Origin: Candidatus Methanoperedens sp.
Lineage (GTDB): Archaea; Halobacteriota; Methanosarcinia; Methanosarcinales; Methanoperedenaceae
Length of the DNA stretch: 64,000 nucleotides
Assembly: GCA_012026835.1 (NCBI GenBank)
Contig: VEPN01000001.1
Span: forward strand, 62,001 to 126,000
Direction: 5' to 3'
The notes under the pieces were generated by a model. It did not search any database. It had not been told where the DNA came from and saw nothing but the letters and a program-made list of their open reading frames with translations. The position numbers were made by a program, and so were the translations under genes. Shown in pieces: positions 34,425-42,488 of the stretch (the first letter of the stretch is position 1; each line of letters opens with the position of its first letter).

Positions 34425-35387
34425 CTATTTCTTTCTCACTACATACAATGCTGCATACGATGCTGCCAGCAATGATATTATCCCTGCTATGGCGATAAAT
34501 CCGGGTGTTGTCGGAACCTGTGTTTTAGTTGGAGGAGGGGTTGGTCCTACGATATCTTCCGCTTTTTTCACTTCCCTGTTGGCGCTGTCCAGTTCATCTT
34601 CGAAATGTGTAAGATTGAATTCATGCCACAGGACTGCCAGGTTGCCTACTGTTTTTAGTGCATTATCCGTGTGCTCCTGCGCCTGTGTTACATCAGTTCC
34701 GTTCTTTTTTGCCCAGAAGATATCCTGCCTTGTATTGTCAATATCAAATTTCAATTTATTAACTTTTCCAAGAAGATACTCGGCCTGGAGCGGTATATCG
34801 TATGGTGCAACCTTTTTATAGACTGAATGGCATGTACTGCAGAAATTCCTGAACTCTTCGGGATTAAGTACTGAGAAAATGTGAGGGGCATGGCAGGTGG
34901 TGCATGTCGGGGCAAGTTTCGATGCTTCAAGCTTCTTGTAATGTTTGCTGTTTTCAAAACTTGTAAGCTCATTCGGATGGCATGTACCGCATGTTTTCGG
35001 CACATTAGTATAATAAACAGGACTTGAAGGGTCGTTATTATTTATTATGCTTGCATGGGCTTTTTCCTTGGTTGCCTGGTTCGGGTCACCGCCATGACAT
35101 TTATCACATGTTATTCCTTTGATCCCATGGCCTGATTCAGACCACTGCTGGTAATTCGATGTTGCAAGCTGTCTTACCCTGTCTTCATGGCATTCAAGTG
35201 AGCAGCTTACATTTTTTTCAAGATGCCTCATTCTTATCTGGTTGAACTGCTTCTGGACCTCAAGAAAAGGAGATAATGTTTTATGACAATCGATACATGA
35301 GTTTTCAGCTACTGCCTGCGGGATAAAAAATAAGATAAACCCAATTAAAGCAAAAAATATAATACTACTAAACGTCTTCAATTTCAT
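34425..35387 (-). CDS. Six-haem cytochrome c with PGF-type C-terminal sorting signal
   Basis: The 320-residue protein has a signal peptide (about 7-27, ending QAVAEN) and five CXXCH sites (CIDCH, CDKCH, CGTCH, CTTCH, CSTCH) plus one CX3CH (CSLECH), all before residue 190. A helical, haem-free region follows (about 200-280). The end is a proline/threonine linker, then TPGF, a hydrophobic helix and RKK. That tripartite end matches PGF-CTERM signals processed by archaeosortase and lipid-anchored at the cell surface. It is the first gene of the cytochrome/FeS/NrfD operon. The haem count is read directly; anchoring is inferred. Confidence 0.85.
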   Translation of the reverse strand: MKLKTFSSIIFFALIGFILFFIPQAVAENSCIDCHKTLSPFLEVQKQFNQIRMRHLEKNVSCSLECHEDRVRQLATSNYQQWSESGHGIKGITCDKCHGGDPNQATKEKAHASIINNNDPSSPVYYTNVPKTCGTCHPNELTSFENSKHYKKLEASKLAPTCTTCHAPHIFSVLNPEEFRNFCSTCHSVYKKVAPYDIPLQAEYLLGKVNKLKFDIDNTRQDIFWAKKNGTDVTQAQEHTDNALKTVGNLAVLWHEFNLTHFEDELDSANREVKKAEDIVGPTPPPTKTQVPTTPGFIAIAGIISLLAASYAALYVVRKK

Positions 35388-35449
35388 TTTTATTATCCTT
35401 CCGTTTTTAATATGAGTCGTATATCATTATACGTTTTTAAAGTTATCCG

Positions 35450-35537
35450 TTTTTTGATTCTCACAATCTATTTTTTATATATATATCTTTCCTTTTGGTT
35501 TTTCCTATAGATTGTAAGGATAATAAGAATCAAAAAA
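35450..35537. promoter_or_regulatory. Promoter of the cytochrome operon inside a large inverted repeat
   Basis: The left arm TTTTTTGATTCT...ACAATCTAT (35450-35471) is matched by ATAGATTGT (35506-35514) and AGAATCAAAAAA (35526-35537). The 34-base loop holds an alternating TATATATA run (35475-35485) suitable as the TATA box for the minus-strand operon starting at 35387. An operator pair flanking the core promoter is the simplest reading. Confidence 0.5.
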
Positions 35538-35606
35538 ATCAAAAGACGTAAAAATCAAGAGAACTTATTATATTATGGATTTATAAAATGGCATTCAAGG
35601 GAAGAC

Positions 35607-36350
35607 CTAATGTGAGATCTCTCCCTTTTTTTCAATTGGATTTCCCTGGGTTGGTTCAGCTTTTACATCAGGCACTTGCTGTACCGGCACCATAGTTTCC
35701 TTAATCTCCATTTTTGCGGCAGGCACTTCCTGCACTGGCATTATGGCCCCCGTAGCATCTAATTTCACGGTTGCTGCCTCAATCAGTTCTTTTGTAGCCT
35801 CGTCTGGTGAAATCACAGGTTCTTTTTTAACCGCCTTCTTCTTTCTCCTGGTTTTTTTCTCAGGCGTTATTTCACTCAGTTCTTTTATAACCCCCTGCGC
35901 CACAATTTCGGGTTCAACTTTAGCTGCCTTCTTTTTTCTGCTGGTTTTTTTCACAGGCAGAGCTTCGGTCAGTTCTTTCATGACCCCTTCAGGAGCAATC
36001 TCAGGAACTTTTTTTGCAATTTTCTTCTTTTTGCCTGTTTTATTCACTGGTACAACTCTTCTGATTTCCTGGATATCATCTTCTAATTTAATATCCTGTG
36101 CTTCTATTTTTGGTACTGCGCCAAGACCGGATGTCCTTGCAGGCACGGCATCACGGGGCTTCAAATCAAACCTTTCAGGTTTGAACTCTTCGGGTTTGAG
36201 GTCAGCAATCCCTTTAAGGTCAGAATGTTCCACTTTTTTCGGTTCACTTGTCTTCCCGGCTTTTCTTAACTCCAAGAATAAATAAACTGCAATTATAATC
36301 AAAATAAAGTTGGCAATTAAAAGTAATAATTCTCTTGGTGTCAGTTCCAT
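35607..36350 (-). CDS. Membrane-anchored lysine/proline-rich repeat protein
   Basis: The 247-residue protein has one N-terminal TM helix (about 7-26). A low-complexity tail follows with three repeats of about 31 residues near 103-190, each of the form KKT..KKK...EP.I...(G/E)..KEL.E. The last 50 residues are rich in PVQ(E/Q)VP motifs. This is a histone-tail-like, highly basic then acidic disordered region. No enzyme domain is present. A cytoplasmic tethering or nucleic-acid/ribosome-binding role is possible but not shown. It stands alone upstream of the cytochrome operon promoter. Confidence 0.6.
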   Translation of the reverse strand: MELTPRELLLLIANFILIIIAVYLFLELRKAGKTSEPKKVEHSDLKGIADLKPEEFKPERFDLKPRDAVPARTSGLGAVPKIEAQDIKLEDDIQEIRRVVPVNKTGKKKKIAKKVPEIAPEGVMKELTEALPVKKTSRKKKAAKVEPEIVAQGVIKELSEITPEKKTRRKKKAVKKEPVISPDEATKELIEAATVKLDATGAIMPVQEVPAAKMEIKETMVPVQQVPDVKAEPTQGNPIEKKGEISH

Positions 36351-36460
36351 AAAATCTCCTTCTTTAACCGCGTGATTATCATAATGATGTTATAATACTT
36401 AATGTTTTTGATGTAATCGAATTAAAGCAGGTAAAAAAATCCCGGACTTATCAAAATTAT

Positions 36461-37207
36461 TTATAATTTTACCTGTCGGCCGCACTCATCTCTTCGATAA
36501 ACCCCAAAATCGCTCATCTTTAATATATCGCCTGAAAACACCGGGCCGTCTTTGCATACGCGCAGGCCATCGATACAACATGCTCCGCATACTCCCAGGC
36601 CGCATTTGATATAGCGGTGGAGGCTGAACTGGGCATTTGCAGGGACAACCATATCCAGGACTCTTTTCATCATAATCTCAGGTCCGCAGCAGTATATCTG
36701 GCTGTAATTTTTTATCCCGGCGAGAAGTTGTGTCACGTATCCATGTTTTCCTTCTGTGCCGTCGTCCGTGGCGACCAATAATTTCCCTGCGGCTTCAAAC
36801 CTCTCGCTGAAAAGCAATTCTCCCTTTGTTTTTGCACCCAGCAACGTCGTGACCGCGATATCCGAAAGACTGGCTTTTTCTGCAAATGGTGCCAGGGGAG
36901 CAGCGCCGACCCCGCCTGCAACCAGCAAAATATGCTCACTCCTCAATTCAAATCCATTCCCAAAAGGCCCCCTGATGCCAAACGAGTCACATTCCTCGAG
37001 TTCAAATAATGCCGTGGTAGCGGGCCCGACTTTCTGTACCGTGATAGCATTCTCATATGAAAGAGCCATCGGGATCTCATCCACTCCGCGTACCCATACC
37101 ATAACGAACTGGCCGGGGATAGACTCAAAAGAAGTGTCAAAAAAGAAAGTCCTGGTAGTAGGGGTCTCATCCACGATTTTTGTTATCACTGCATTAACAG
37201 GTTTCAT
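36461..37207 (-). CDS. pyrK: Dihydroorotate dehydrogenase electron-transfer subunit
   Basis: A 248-residue iron-sulfur flavoprotein with an FAD-binding beta barrel (PGQFVMVWV...PMALSY), an NAD-binding half (LLVAGGVGAAPLAPFAEKA, about 91-109) and the [2Fe-2S] site CGLGVCGACCIDGLRVCKDGP near 202-222. It passes electrons from PyrD to NAD+ in pyrimidine synthesis. The start overlaps the pyrD stop (ATGA at 37204-37207). These two form the usual pyrD-pyrK pair. Confidence 0.93.
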   Translation of the reverse strand: MKPVNAVITKIVDETPTTRTFFFDTSFESIPGQFVMVWVRGVDEIPMALSYENAITVQKVGPATTALFELEECDSFGIRGPFGNGFELRSEHILLVAGGVGAAPLAPFAEKASLSDIAVTTLLGAKTKGELLFSERFEAAGKLLVATDDGTEGKHGYVTQLLAGIKNYSQIYCCGPEIMMKRVLDMVVPANAQFSLHRYIKCGLGVCGACCIDGLRVCKDGPVFSGDILKMSDFGVYRRDECGRQVKL

Positions 37208-38094
37208 ACTTCGTGCGCCATCCCGTATATCTCATCAAGCGTCCATTCTTTCTCTTCCAGGAAGGCTTCCATACATGAGGAAATTTCACTGAAAATATTA
37301 ATGTTGTTCCCGACCGCAGAACCTATTTCCACCGCCCTTGCGCCTGCCATAATAAATTCGATTGCGTCCTTCCAGTCCGAAATGCCGCCCACGCCGATCA
37401 CAGGTATGTCCAGCACATCATACAGGTCATATACGCATTTTATAGCAACAGGTTTTATGGCCCGCCCTGAGAGGCCACCGAATTTATTGCCAAGTATGGG
37501 ATAGCCGCTTTCGATGTCAATAGCCATACCCCGTATTGTGTTGATCGCAACGACGGCATCCGCACCTCCGCGCTGGGCCGCAAGGCCTATGCTCTTTATA
37601 TCCGTGACATTGGGTGTGAGTTTCACCCAGACCGGAACTTTTGTGGAACTTTTCACAGCTCTGGTAACATCTTCCACAATATCGGGGTCTGTTCCGATCT
37701 CTGCGCCATATCCGTGGGCATGGGGACAGCTCACGTTCAGCTCAAAAGCATCAGCCTGAAGTGCGCCTGCGATTTCTGAAAAATCAAGGGAACAGCCGCC
37801 GAAGATGCTTGCGATGACTGGCACGCCCCCCTTTTTTGCCTCGTCGATCTCATCCTGGAAATTTTTATATGACGGGTTGGGGAGACCCATGGCATTCAGG
37901 TAGCCGCAGTCCACTTCTATCATGCTTGGGTTGCTGTGGCCCGCTTTTGGCTCAATACCGACGGATTTTGTAACAACAGCACCTGCCCCGCTTTCTGCAA
38001 TCCTCTTAAGGGACTCCCCCGTTGTGCCCATTATACCTGCTGCAAGCATGATAGGGTTTCTTAGTTCCAGTCCTGCCAGGGTTAGTGAAAGCAT
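37204..38094 (-). CDS. pyrD: Dihydroorotate dehydrogenase (class 1B catalytic subunit)
   Basis: The 296-residue FMN barrel has LRNPIMLAAGIMGTTGE at the N-terminus and VTKSVG and HSNPSMIEV substrate loops. ELNVSCPHAHGYG carries the catalytic-loop Cys of class 1B enzymes, followed by WVKLTPN, AINTIRGM and GVGGISDWKDAIEFIMAGA. It oxidises dihydroorotate to orotate with electrons leaving through PyrK, encoded directly downstream with a four-base overlap. Confidence 0.94.
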   Translation of the reverse strand: MLSLTLAGLELRNPIMLAAGIMGTTGESLKRIAESGAGAVVTKSVGIEPKAGHSNPSMIEVDCGYLNAMGLPNPSYKNFQDEIDEAKKGGVPVIASIFGGCSLDFSEIAGALQADAFELNVSCPHAHGYGAEIGTDPDIVEDVTRAVKSSTKVPVWVKLTPNVTDIKSIGLAAQRGGADAVVAINTIRGMAIDIESGYPILGNKFGGLSGRAIKPVAIKCVYDLYDVLDIPVIGVGGISDWKDAIEFIMAGARAVEIGSAVGNNINIFSEISSCMEAFLEEKEWTLDEIYGMAHEV

Positions 38095-38136
38095 TATAGA
38101 TTCATCATGTATGGTTAATACTTAGTTTTTTTGTTT

Positions 38137-38172
38137 AAAAAAAGGAGAATATGTGATGTGAGTCCACATCAC
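38137..38172 (-). terminator. Stem-loop with T-run after ftsZ
   Basis: GTGATGTG and CACATCAC (38153-38172) form a perfect 8-bp stem with a four-base loop. On the minus strand it is followed by ATATTCTCCTTTTTTT. It begins 8 bases past the ftsZ stop codon, consistent with a terminator between ftsZ and pyrD. Confidence 0.65.
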
Positions 38173-38179
38173 GCCAGAT

Positions 38180-39160
38180 TTACTGGCCTTCCATGAACGG
38201 GCTCTTGACACCTGTCAGGACCGCCATTACACGTACCCTGCCTGTGAGCTGGTCATCAACTTTTGCGCCCCAGATAACTCTCTTTGTATTCGGGACCTTA
38301 TCCATGATCAACTCGCCTGTTACAGCTACTTCTTCAAGTGTCAGGTCTTCGCCGCCCACAATGTGGATGAGCACGCCGTATGAAGCCGACATGTCTGAGA
38401 TATCAAGCAACGGAACTGCAAGCGCCTGTGAAACCGCTTTTGTTACCCTGTCCTCTCCGTCGCCTTCGCCAATGCCTATTGACGAAATGCCTCCTCTTTC
38501 CATGACCGCACGAAGATCTGCGTAGTCAAGGTTGATAAGGCTTGGCTGGGTGATTGTTTCGGTTATGTTCTTTACGAAAGCGCCTATCAATGCGTTCGCT
38601 ACTGCAAGGGCTTCTTTCAATGGGAGGTTGCCTGCAACTTCCCTTAATTTTGAGTTATCGATTACGATAGTCGAGTCGCAACTCTCTGTAAGGGCCTTTA
38701 TGGCTTCTCTTGCTTTTTCTCTCCTGAACTGTTCGATCTTGAAAGGAATCGTCACACATGCAATCGTAAGTGCTCCGACTTCTCTTGTAACTTCTGCGAC
38801 AACAGGTATTGCTCCTGTGCCTGTTCCTCCGCCCAATCCTGCTACAAGGAACACCAGGTTCGTACCTTCTAAATCAGCTTTAATTTCTGCAAGATTCTCC
38901 TTGGTTGCCTGGGCACCCATTTCAGGGTATCCTCCGCATCCATGTCCTTTGCATATTTTCTCACCGAGCAGTATCAGCTTATCAGCTTTGCTCATTGTAC
39001 TCAAGTGATTTACATCAGTATTAGCTGCGATGATCTTACCACCGACCATCCCTTTTTCTGCTATCCAAGTCGTTATGTTGCATCCAGCACCACCAAGCCC
39101 GACTACGGCCACAGATGGTTTTGACGTCTTTACAAGCTCTGCTAATTTTTCATTAACCAT
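38180..39160 (-). CDS. ftsZ: Cell-division protein FtsZ family GTPase
   Basis: A 326-residue tubulin-like GTPase. Visible motifs are VVGLGGAGCN (about 19-28), AANTDVNHL, the tubulin signature GLGGGTGTGAIPVV near 108-121, and the T7-loop NLDYADLRAVM, whose acidic residues complete GTP hydrolysis. The C-terminal domain ends with SPFMEGQ, without a long tail. It polymerises into the division ring. Euryarchaea usually carry two FtsZ paralogues; I cannot tell which one this is. It lies downstream of cdhE but is separated by about 100 bases with its own likely promoter. Confidence 0.92.
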   Translation of the reverse strand: MVNEKLAELVKTSKPSVAVVGLGGAGCNITTWIAEKGMVGGKIIAANTDVNHLSTMSKADKLILLGEKICKGHGCGGYPEMGAQATKENLAEIKADLEGTNLVFLVAGLGGGTGTGAIPVVAEVTREVGALTIACVTIPFKIEQFRREKAREAIKALTESCDSTIVIDNSKLREVAGNLPLKEALAVANALIGAFVKNITETITQPSLINLDYADLRAVMERGGISSIGIGEGDGEDRVTKAVSQALAVPLLDISDMSASYGVLIHIVGGEDLTLEEVAVTGELIMDKVPNTKRVIWGAKVDDQLTGRVRVMAVLTGVKSPFMEGQ

Positions 39161-39257
39161 ATTATAGCCTCCTTCAATTGTGGCTTACTATATTTACACC
39201 TTTTAAGTATATAGATTTGATTGATGAAAACGTGTGAACTCGATGGTATACCTGTAA

Positions 39258-40667
39258 TTATTTCGGCTTAGGCGGCCAATTTTTTTCCATCCATCCGGGA
39301 ATACGCCCTGAGTCAGGCGGGCCGATCATTACCCGAAGACCAGTCGCATCTTCCACATCTCCCTGCAGTCTTGCTGCAAGCCCCGGCAAAACAATCGTAT
39401 TATGAGATGTCTTCTCCTTGAAGTCAAAACCTGCCTTCTGGAAATTATCCTTTATCTTTGCTGCCGTCAACTGTCCGCCCGCCACGGACGCTTCAACACC
39501 AATGCCATCTGTATCCACTGCTGCAAGATAACAATTTATCTTGTTGGATGATAGGTCGCTTTCCACGGTATAGTACGTGAGAGCAAAGTTGGTCGTGACT
39601 ATCACAGGAGAATCTTTTGTCGGCGTTCCGACTTCATTTACGCCAGGTGCAACTTTGACAGGCGTCCTTGGATCAGTATATATCGTATCGCGAAGGTGCA
39701 CTTCGGGAAGCATTGCATACGGCTCAAGGCTGTGAAGTATCATTATGTCCCCATACCTTACAGTGAATACCGAAGCAAGCACGGTCTCCCAGTAGGAAGC
39801 AGTGACCGCATCCTTATAGACCGCCCATGCGTTCAGCGGGACAGCCATGATAGGATAAGCGATGTCCTTCTGTGCTTCTTTTATCCCTGCCCTGCGAAGT
39901 TTTATAAATTTCTCAAAAGTTTCTTTAAGTTGCTTTCCCTGGGGATACGTCCCGGGATCAAGTACAAGGTCTTTGATACCCATTTCCCTGAAAGTCAACG
40001 CGAGGGATTTGAGTTTATCCAGGTCCTGCGAGAACAATACCACAGGGACTTTATAATTCAGTGCAAGCTCGGATACTTCTCCCCAGTTCTTCTCAGTAGC
40101 TGCATATATCAGCGGATTTTTATCCTTTACAACTTCAAGACCGGATTTTAGTACGGCAGGATCAAGGGAACACAGTATCAGCGGAAGTTTCGTGATTTCG
40201 CTGACTTTCTTTACGGCACCTGCAAACTTTGCGGCATCACCTGAAACACATCTTACGGCCACCATATCAACTGTCAGAAATTTTCCTACATAGAATTTCC
40301 TGAAGTTTGAGATCTTATTTACCCTTTCAACAAGTTCATTCTCAGGCATCGTATCCCATACATCATAGGCAAACGCTGTGGGGTCAAAAAACGTTAACTG
40401 GTGACGATAGAGTACATCATCTCCCCCGATTTTTCTGGCACGTTCTCCCTTTCCTATTATGATTTCACGGATCTCAGGTGCAAGAAGAGTCTGGAGTTCC
40501 AGGTATTTTTTCTTGTATTCGTCCTTGAGTATGGGAGGACAATCCTCAAGTTTTTTTGACCTGTCGATAAGATGTGCGGCAAAAGCCATGCAAGTCGCAT
40601 CCCCGCATTCTGCGCAGTTTATCTGGGGCAGGAATTTGTAAACCTGGAGCGGACTGTTTAGTTTCAT
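39258..40667 (-). CDS. cdhE: Acetyl-CoA decarbonylase/synthase gamma subunit (large corrinoid/Fe-S subunit)
   Basis: The 469-residue protein begins with the 4Fe-4S motif NCAECGDATCMAFAAHL (about 17-33) and a further Cys near 43, as in CdhE. A TIM-barrel corrinoid domain and a C-terminal segment follow. It carries the methyl group between tetrahydrosarcinapterin and the acetyl-CoA synthase centre, working with CdhD. Its start overlaps the cdhD stop by one base. Subunits alpha, beta and epsilon (cdhA, B, C) are not in the window, so the delta/gamma pair is transcribed separately here. Confidence 0.95.
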   Translation of the reverse strand: MKLNSPLQVYKFLPQINCAECGDATCMAFAAHLIDRSKKLEDCPPILKDEYKKKYLELQTLLAPEIREIIIGKGERARKIGGDDVLYRHQLTFFDPTAFAYDVWDTMPENELVERVNKISNFRKFYVGKFLTVDMVAVRCVSGDAAKFAGAVKKVSEITKLPLILCSLDPAVLKSGLEVVKDKNPLIYAATEKNWGEVSELALNYKVPVVLFSQDLDKLKSLALTFREMGIKDLVLDPGTYPQGKQLKETFEKFIKLRRAGIKEAQKDIAYPIMAVPLNAWAVYKDAVTASYWETVLASVFTVRYGDIMILHSLEPYAMLPEVHLRDTIYTDPRTPVKVAPGVNEVGTPTKDSPVIVTTNFALTYYTVESDLSSNKINCYLAAVDTDGIGVEASVAGGQLTAAKIKDNFQKAGFDFKEKTSHNTIVLPGLAARLQGDVEDATGLRVMIGPPDSGRIPGWMEKNWPPKPK

Positions 40668-41953
40668 TATATCACCGCTGAAACCCAGTTATCTATGTTT
40701 ACAGGTTCTGTTTCCTTCAAGCCGTACAAAGTCTGGGTAATTTCTTTCAACACATGGACAGCGCCGGGGTGCATCATCATAAACAAATCATTTCCTGCAA
40801 GCGATAATGTCAGTCCTGTAATAATTTCCCATATCGGGCCCCTGTACTCGCGCGGCCCCCAGTCGGAGTCTTCCTTCAAAGGTGAGGATACCATCCATGC
40901 TTCGCGCGCCCCCCATGCGTTGGTAGTGCCGCTTGACATCGGGAAATTAAGTTCCGTATCTCCTGTAAGCCCCGCCAGTCTTATTCTTTCCATATTCGTA
41001 TAAGCATAATCCAGCCCGTATCCCAGGGCAGCAGTCGTGGGGTCCATAAGGATATTCTCCCGCGCCACGCCGCACTGTTTCATCAGTTTCCGGTTCAGTT
41101 CTTTTTGCGCGTTAATCTCAAGCTGTGTCCACGAGAGAACGACGTGATTGTATTTCTTTGCCGCTTCTGCTATCCGTGCATAATCAAGGTTCAGGCTCGC
41201 GGATGCAAGCAGGCACCTCTCGCCTTCTGCGACCTCAGCAGCTTTTTCAAGCACCGCAGGGTCTTTCTCAGGATTGCCGGAACCGCCGATAACTATTGGA
41301 ACATCAACGGCCTGGAGAACCTCTTCCACGGTTTTTGCCGCATCAGCCGGCGATGTGTCCTTGATATTCGGGTCAGTGCTGATGAGATGGATAGTGACCA
41401 TGTCTGCCCCAAAATCGCGCACGACTTTTTTTGCCCACTCTGCAGGGCTGTTGATGACATCCTCGTAATTGGATTTGACGGCCTTTGCCATGTTGATGGG
41501 CATGTCAAAAACGTCCATTGTTATGTGGTTGCGGTGAGGCATGGGGCTATCGAAGTAATAAGGCAGCGAACCTTCTCCTCCCAGTGTCACCGTGCTTTTC
41601 CGTGAACCCCCGTCCGATGAAGTCGCACCAAGCACAACCTCCTGTATTGGAGTTTTCCACTCTTCTATCTTTCCAACGCTAAACTTTGATTCAATCAACT
41701 TTGAGAGCTTTTTGGGCTGGGGTGCGGCTGCACCGCCTATCTGGTCCACAGGATAGCCCAGTATCCTGGAAATATTCATCAAATGGAACGCCATCTGGGC
41801 GGTCTCATGACCCAGTGCATATGCCATCTGCGGGTTTAATCCCAACTGCCCCAGGTCGATCTCCACATCTCCTTCGATCTTTACCCCCTCAAGGGCTTCA
41901 ATATCGCCCCCGAAAAGGCTTCCGAGTTCTGAGAGTTTAATCTTTTTTGTCAT
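40667..41953 (-). CDS. cdhD: Acetyl-CoA decarbonylase/synthase delta subunit (small corrinoid subunit)
   Basis: A 428-residue TIM-barrel corrinoid protein: [22 protein letters not shown] near 50-70, [29 protein letters not shown], and [20 protein letters not shown], followed by the conserved [15 protein letters not shown] near 340. It forms the heterodimer with CdhE that accepts the methyl group from tetrahydrosarcinapterin. It is the first gene of a cdhD-cdhE operon and is followed immediately by cdhE. ATG 41953 fits the family N-terminus ([11 protein letters not shown]). Confidence 0.95.
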   Translation of the reverse strand: MTKKIKLSELGSLFGGDIEALEGVKIEGDVEIDLGQLGLNPQMAYALGHETAQMAFHLMNISRILGYPVDQIGGAAAPQPKKLSKLIESKFSVGKIEEWKTPIQEVVLGATSSDGGSRKSTVTLGGEGSLPYYFDSPMPHRNHITMDVFDMPINMAKAVKSNYEDVINSPAEWAKKVVRDFGADMVTIHLISTDPNIKDTSPADAAKTVEEVLQAVDVPIVIGGSGNPEKDPAVLEKAAEVAEGERCLLASASLNLDYARIAEAAKKYNHVVLSWTQLEINAQKELNRKLMKQCGVARENILMDPTTAALGYGLDYAYTNMERIRLAGLTGDTELNFPMSSGTTNAWGAREAWMVSSPLKEDSDWGPREYRGPIWEIITGLTLSLAGNDLFMMMHPGAVHVLKEITQTLYGLKETEPVNIDNWVSAVI

Positions 41954-42083
41954 GTTTACATCCTGATTTGCACTATTAATCGTTCAAGATAGAGCCTACT
42001 ACATATATATTTTGGTCTGTGATATAATTTATGTATGAGGGAAAGCTATTTGCAATACTAAATCTATCAGTCCAAAAACAACT

Positions 42084-42272
42084 ATGAGTGAAAAAAGTCC
42101 TTTTTTTACTGCTTCTGTGGCATCGCTGGTATATTTTGTTACTTTTATAGCGCTAAAATTTTTTCTTCAGGGCAAAACCGCGGATTTGTCAGGAGCACTG
42201 GCAGGCGCGGTCATATTCTGGATAGTGATTTTCCTGGTTCATAAAATCCTTGAAAGAAGAAAAATTGAATAA
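42084..42272 (+). CDS. 62-residue small membrane protein
   Basis: Two hydrophobic helices (about 9-29 and 37-55) separated by a short GKTADLSG loop, with basic ends (LERRKIE). This hairpin topology is common among archaeal small membrane proteins. It lies between cdhD and DUF2117, converging with another small membrane protein whose stop is six bases away. No family is recognised. Confidence 0.5.
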   Translation: MSEKSPFFTASVASLVYFVTFIALKFFLQGKTADLSGALAGAVIFWIVIFLVHKILERRKIE

Positions 42273-42277
42273 CATTT

Positions 42278-42433
42278 TCACAGCAGCTTTTTTAAAATCA
42301 GGTAGATGATATATGCAAATAATAATATCATCGTCAGCCTTATGAACTGGAAGATAATGAACCATAAGAAATTGATAAGAATGTAGGCAAGAACCAAAGC
42401 AATTATTGCAATAACAATATCCCTCAGCTTCAT
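42278..42433 (-). CDS. 51-residue small membrane protein
   Basis: Reading from ATG 42433 gives MKLRDIVIAIIALVLAYILI and onward, with two hydrophobic helices (about 5-29 and 33-48) and a LKKLL end. It is uninterrupted and converges on the 42084 gene. Two such tiny hydrophobic proteins facing each other in 350 bases is a notable arrangement. Function unknown. Confidence 0.5.
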   Translation of the reverse strand: MKLRDIVIAIIALVLAYILINFLWFIIFQFIRLTMILLFAYIIYLILKKLL

Positions 42434-42488
42434 ATGTGCCACATTCTTTTTGGTACTTAAATCCTTATCGTGTTAAAGGTGCATTTAC

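Noticed and set aside
35743-36285. 180-residue plus-strand frame
   Set aside because: It mirrors the lysine-rich repeats of the minus-strand gene and gives a low-complexity hydrophobic product.
36756-37292. 178-residue plus-strand frame over pyrK/pyrD
   Set aside because: Antisense to a well-defined enzyme pair; codon usage implausible.
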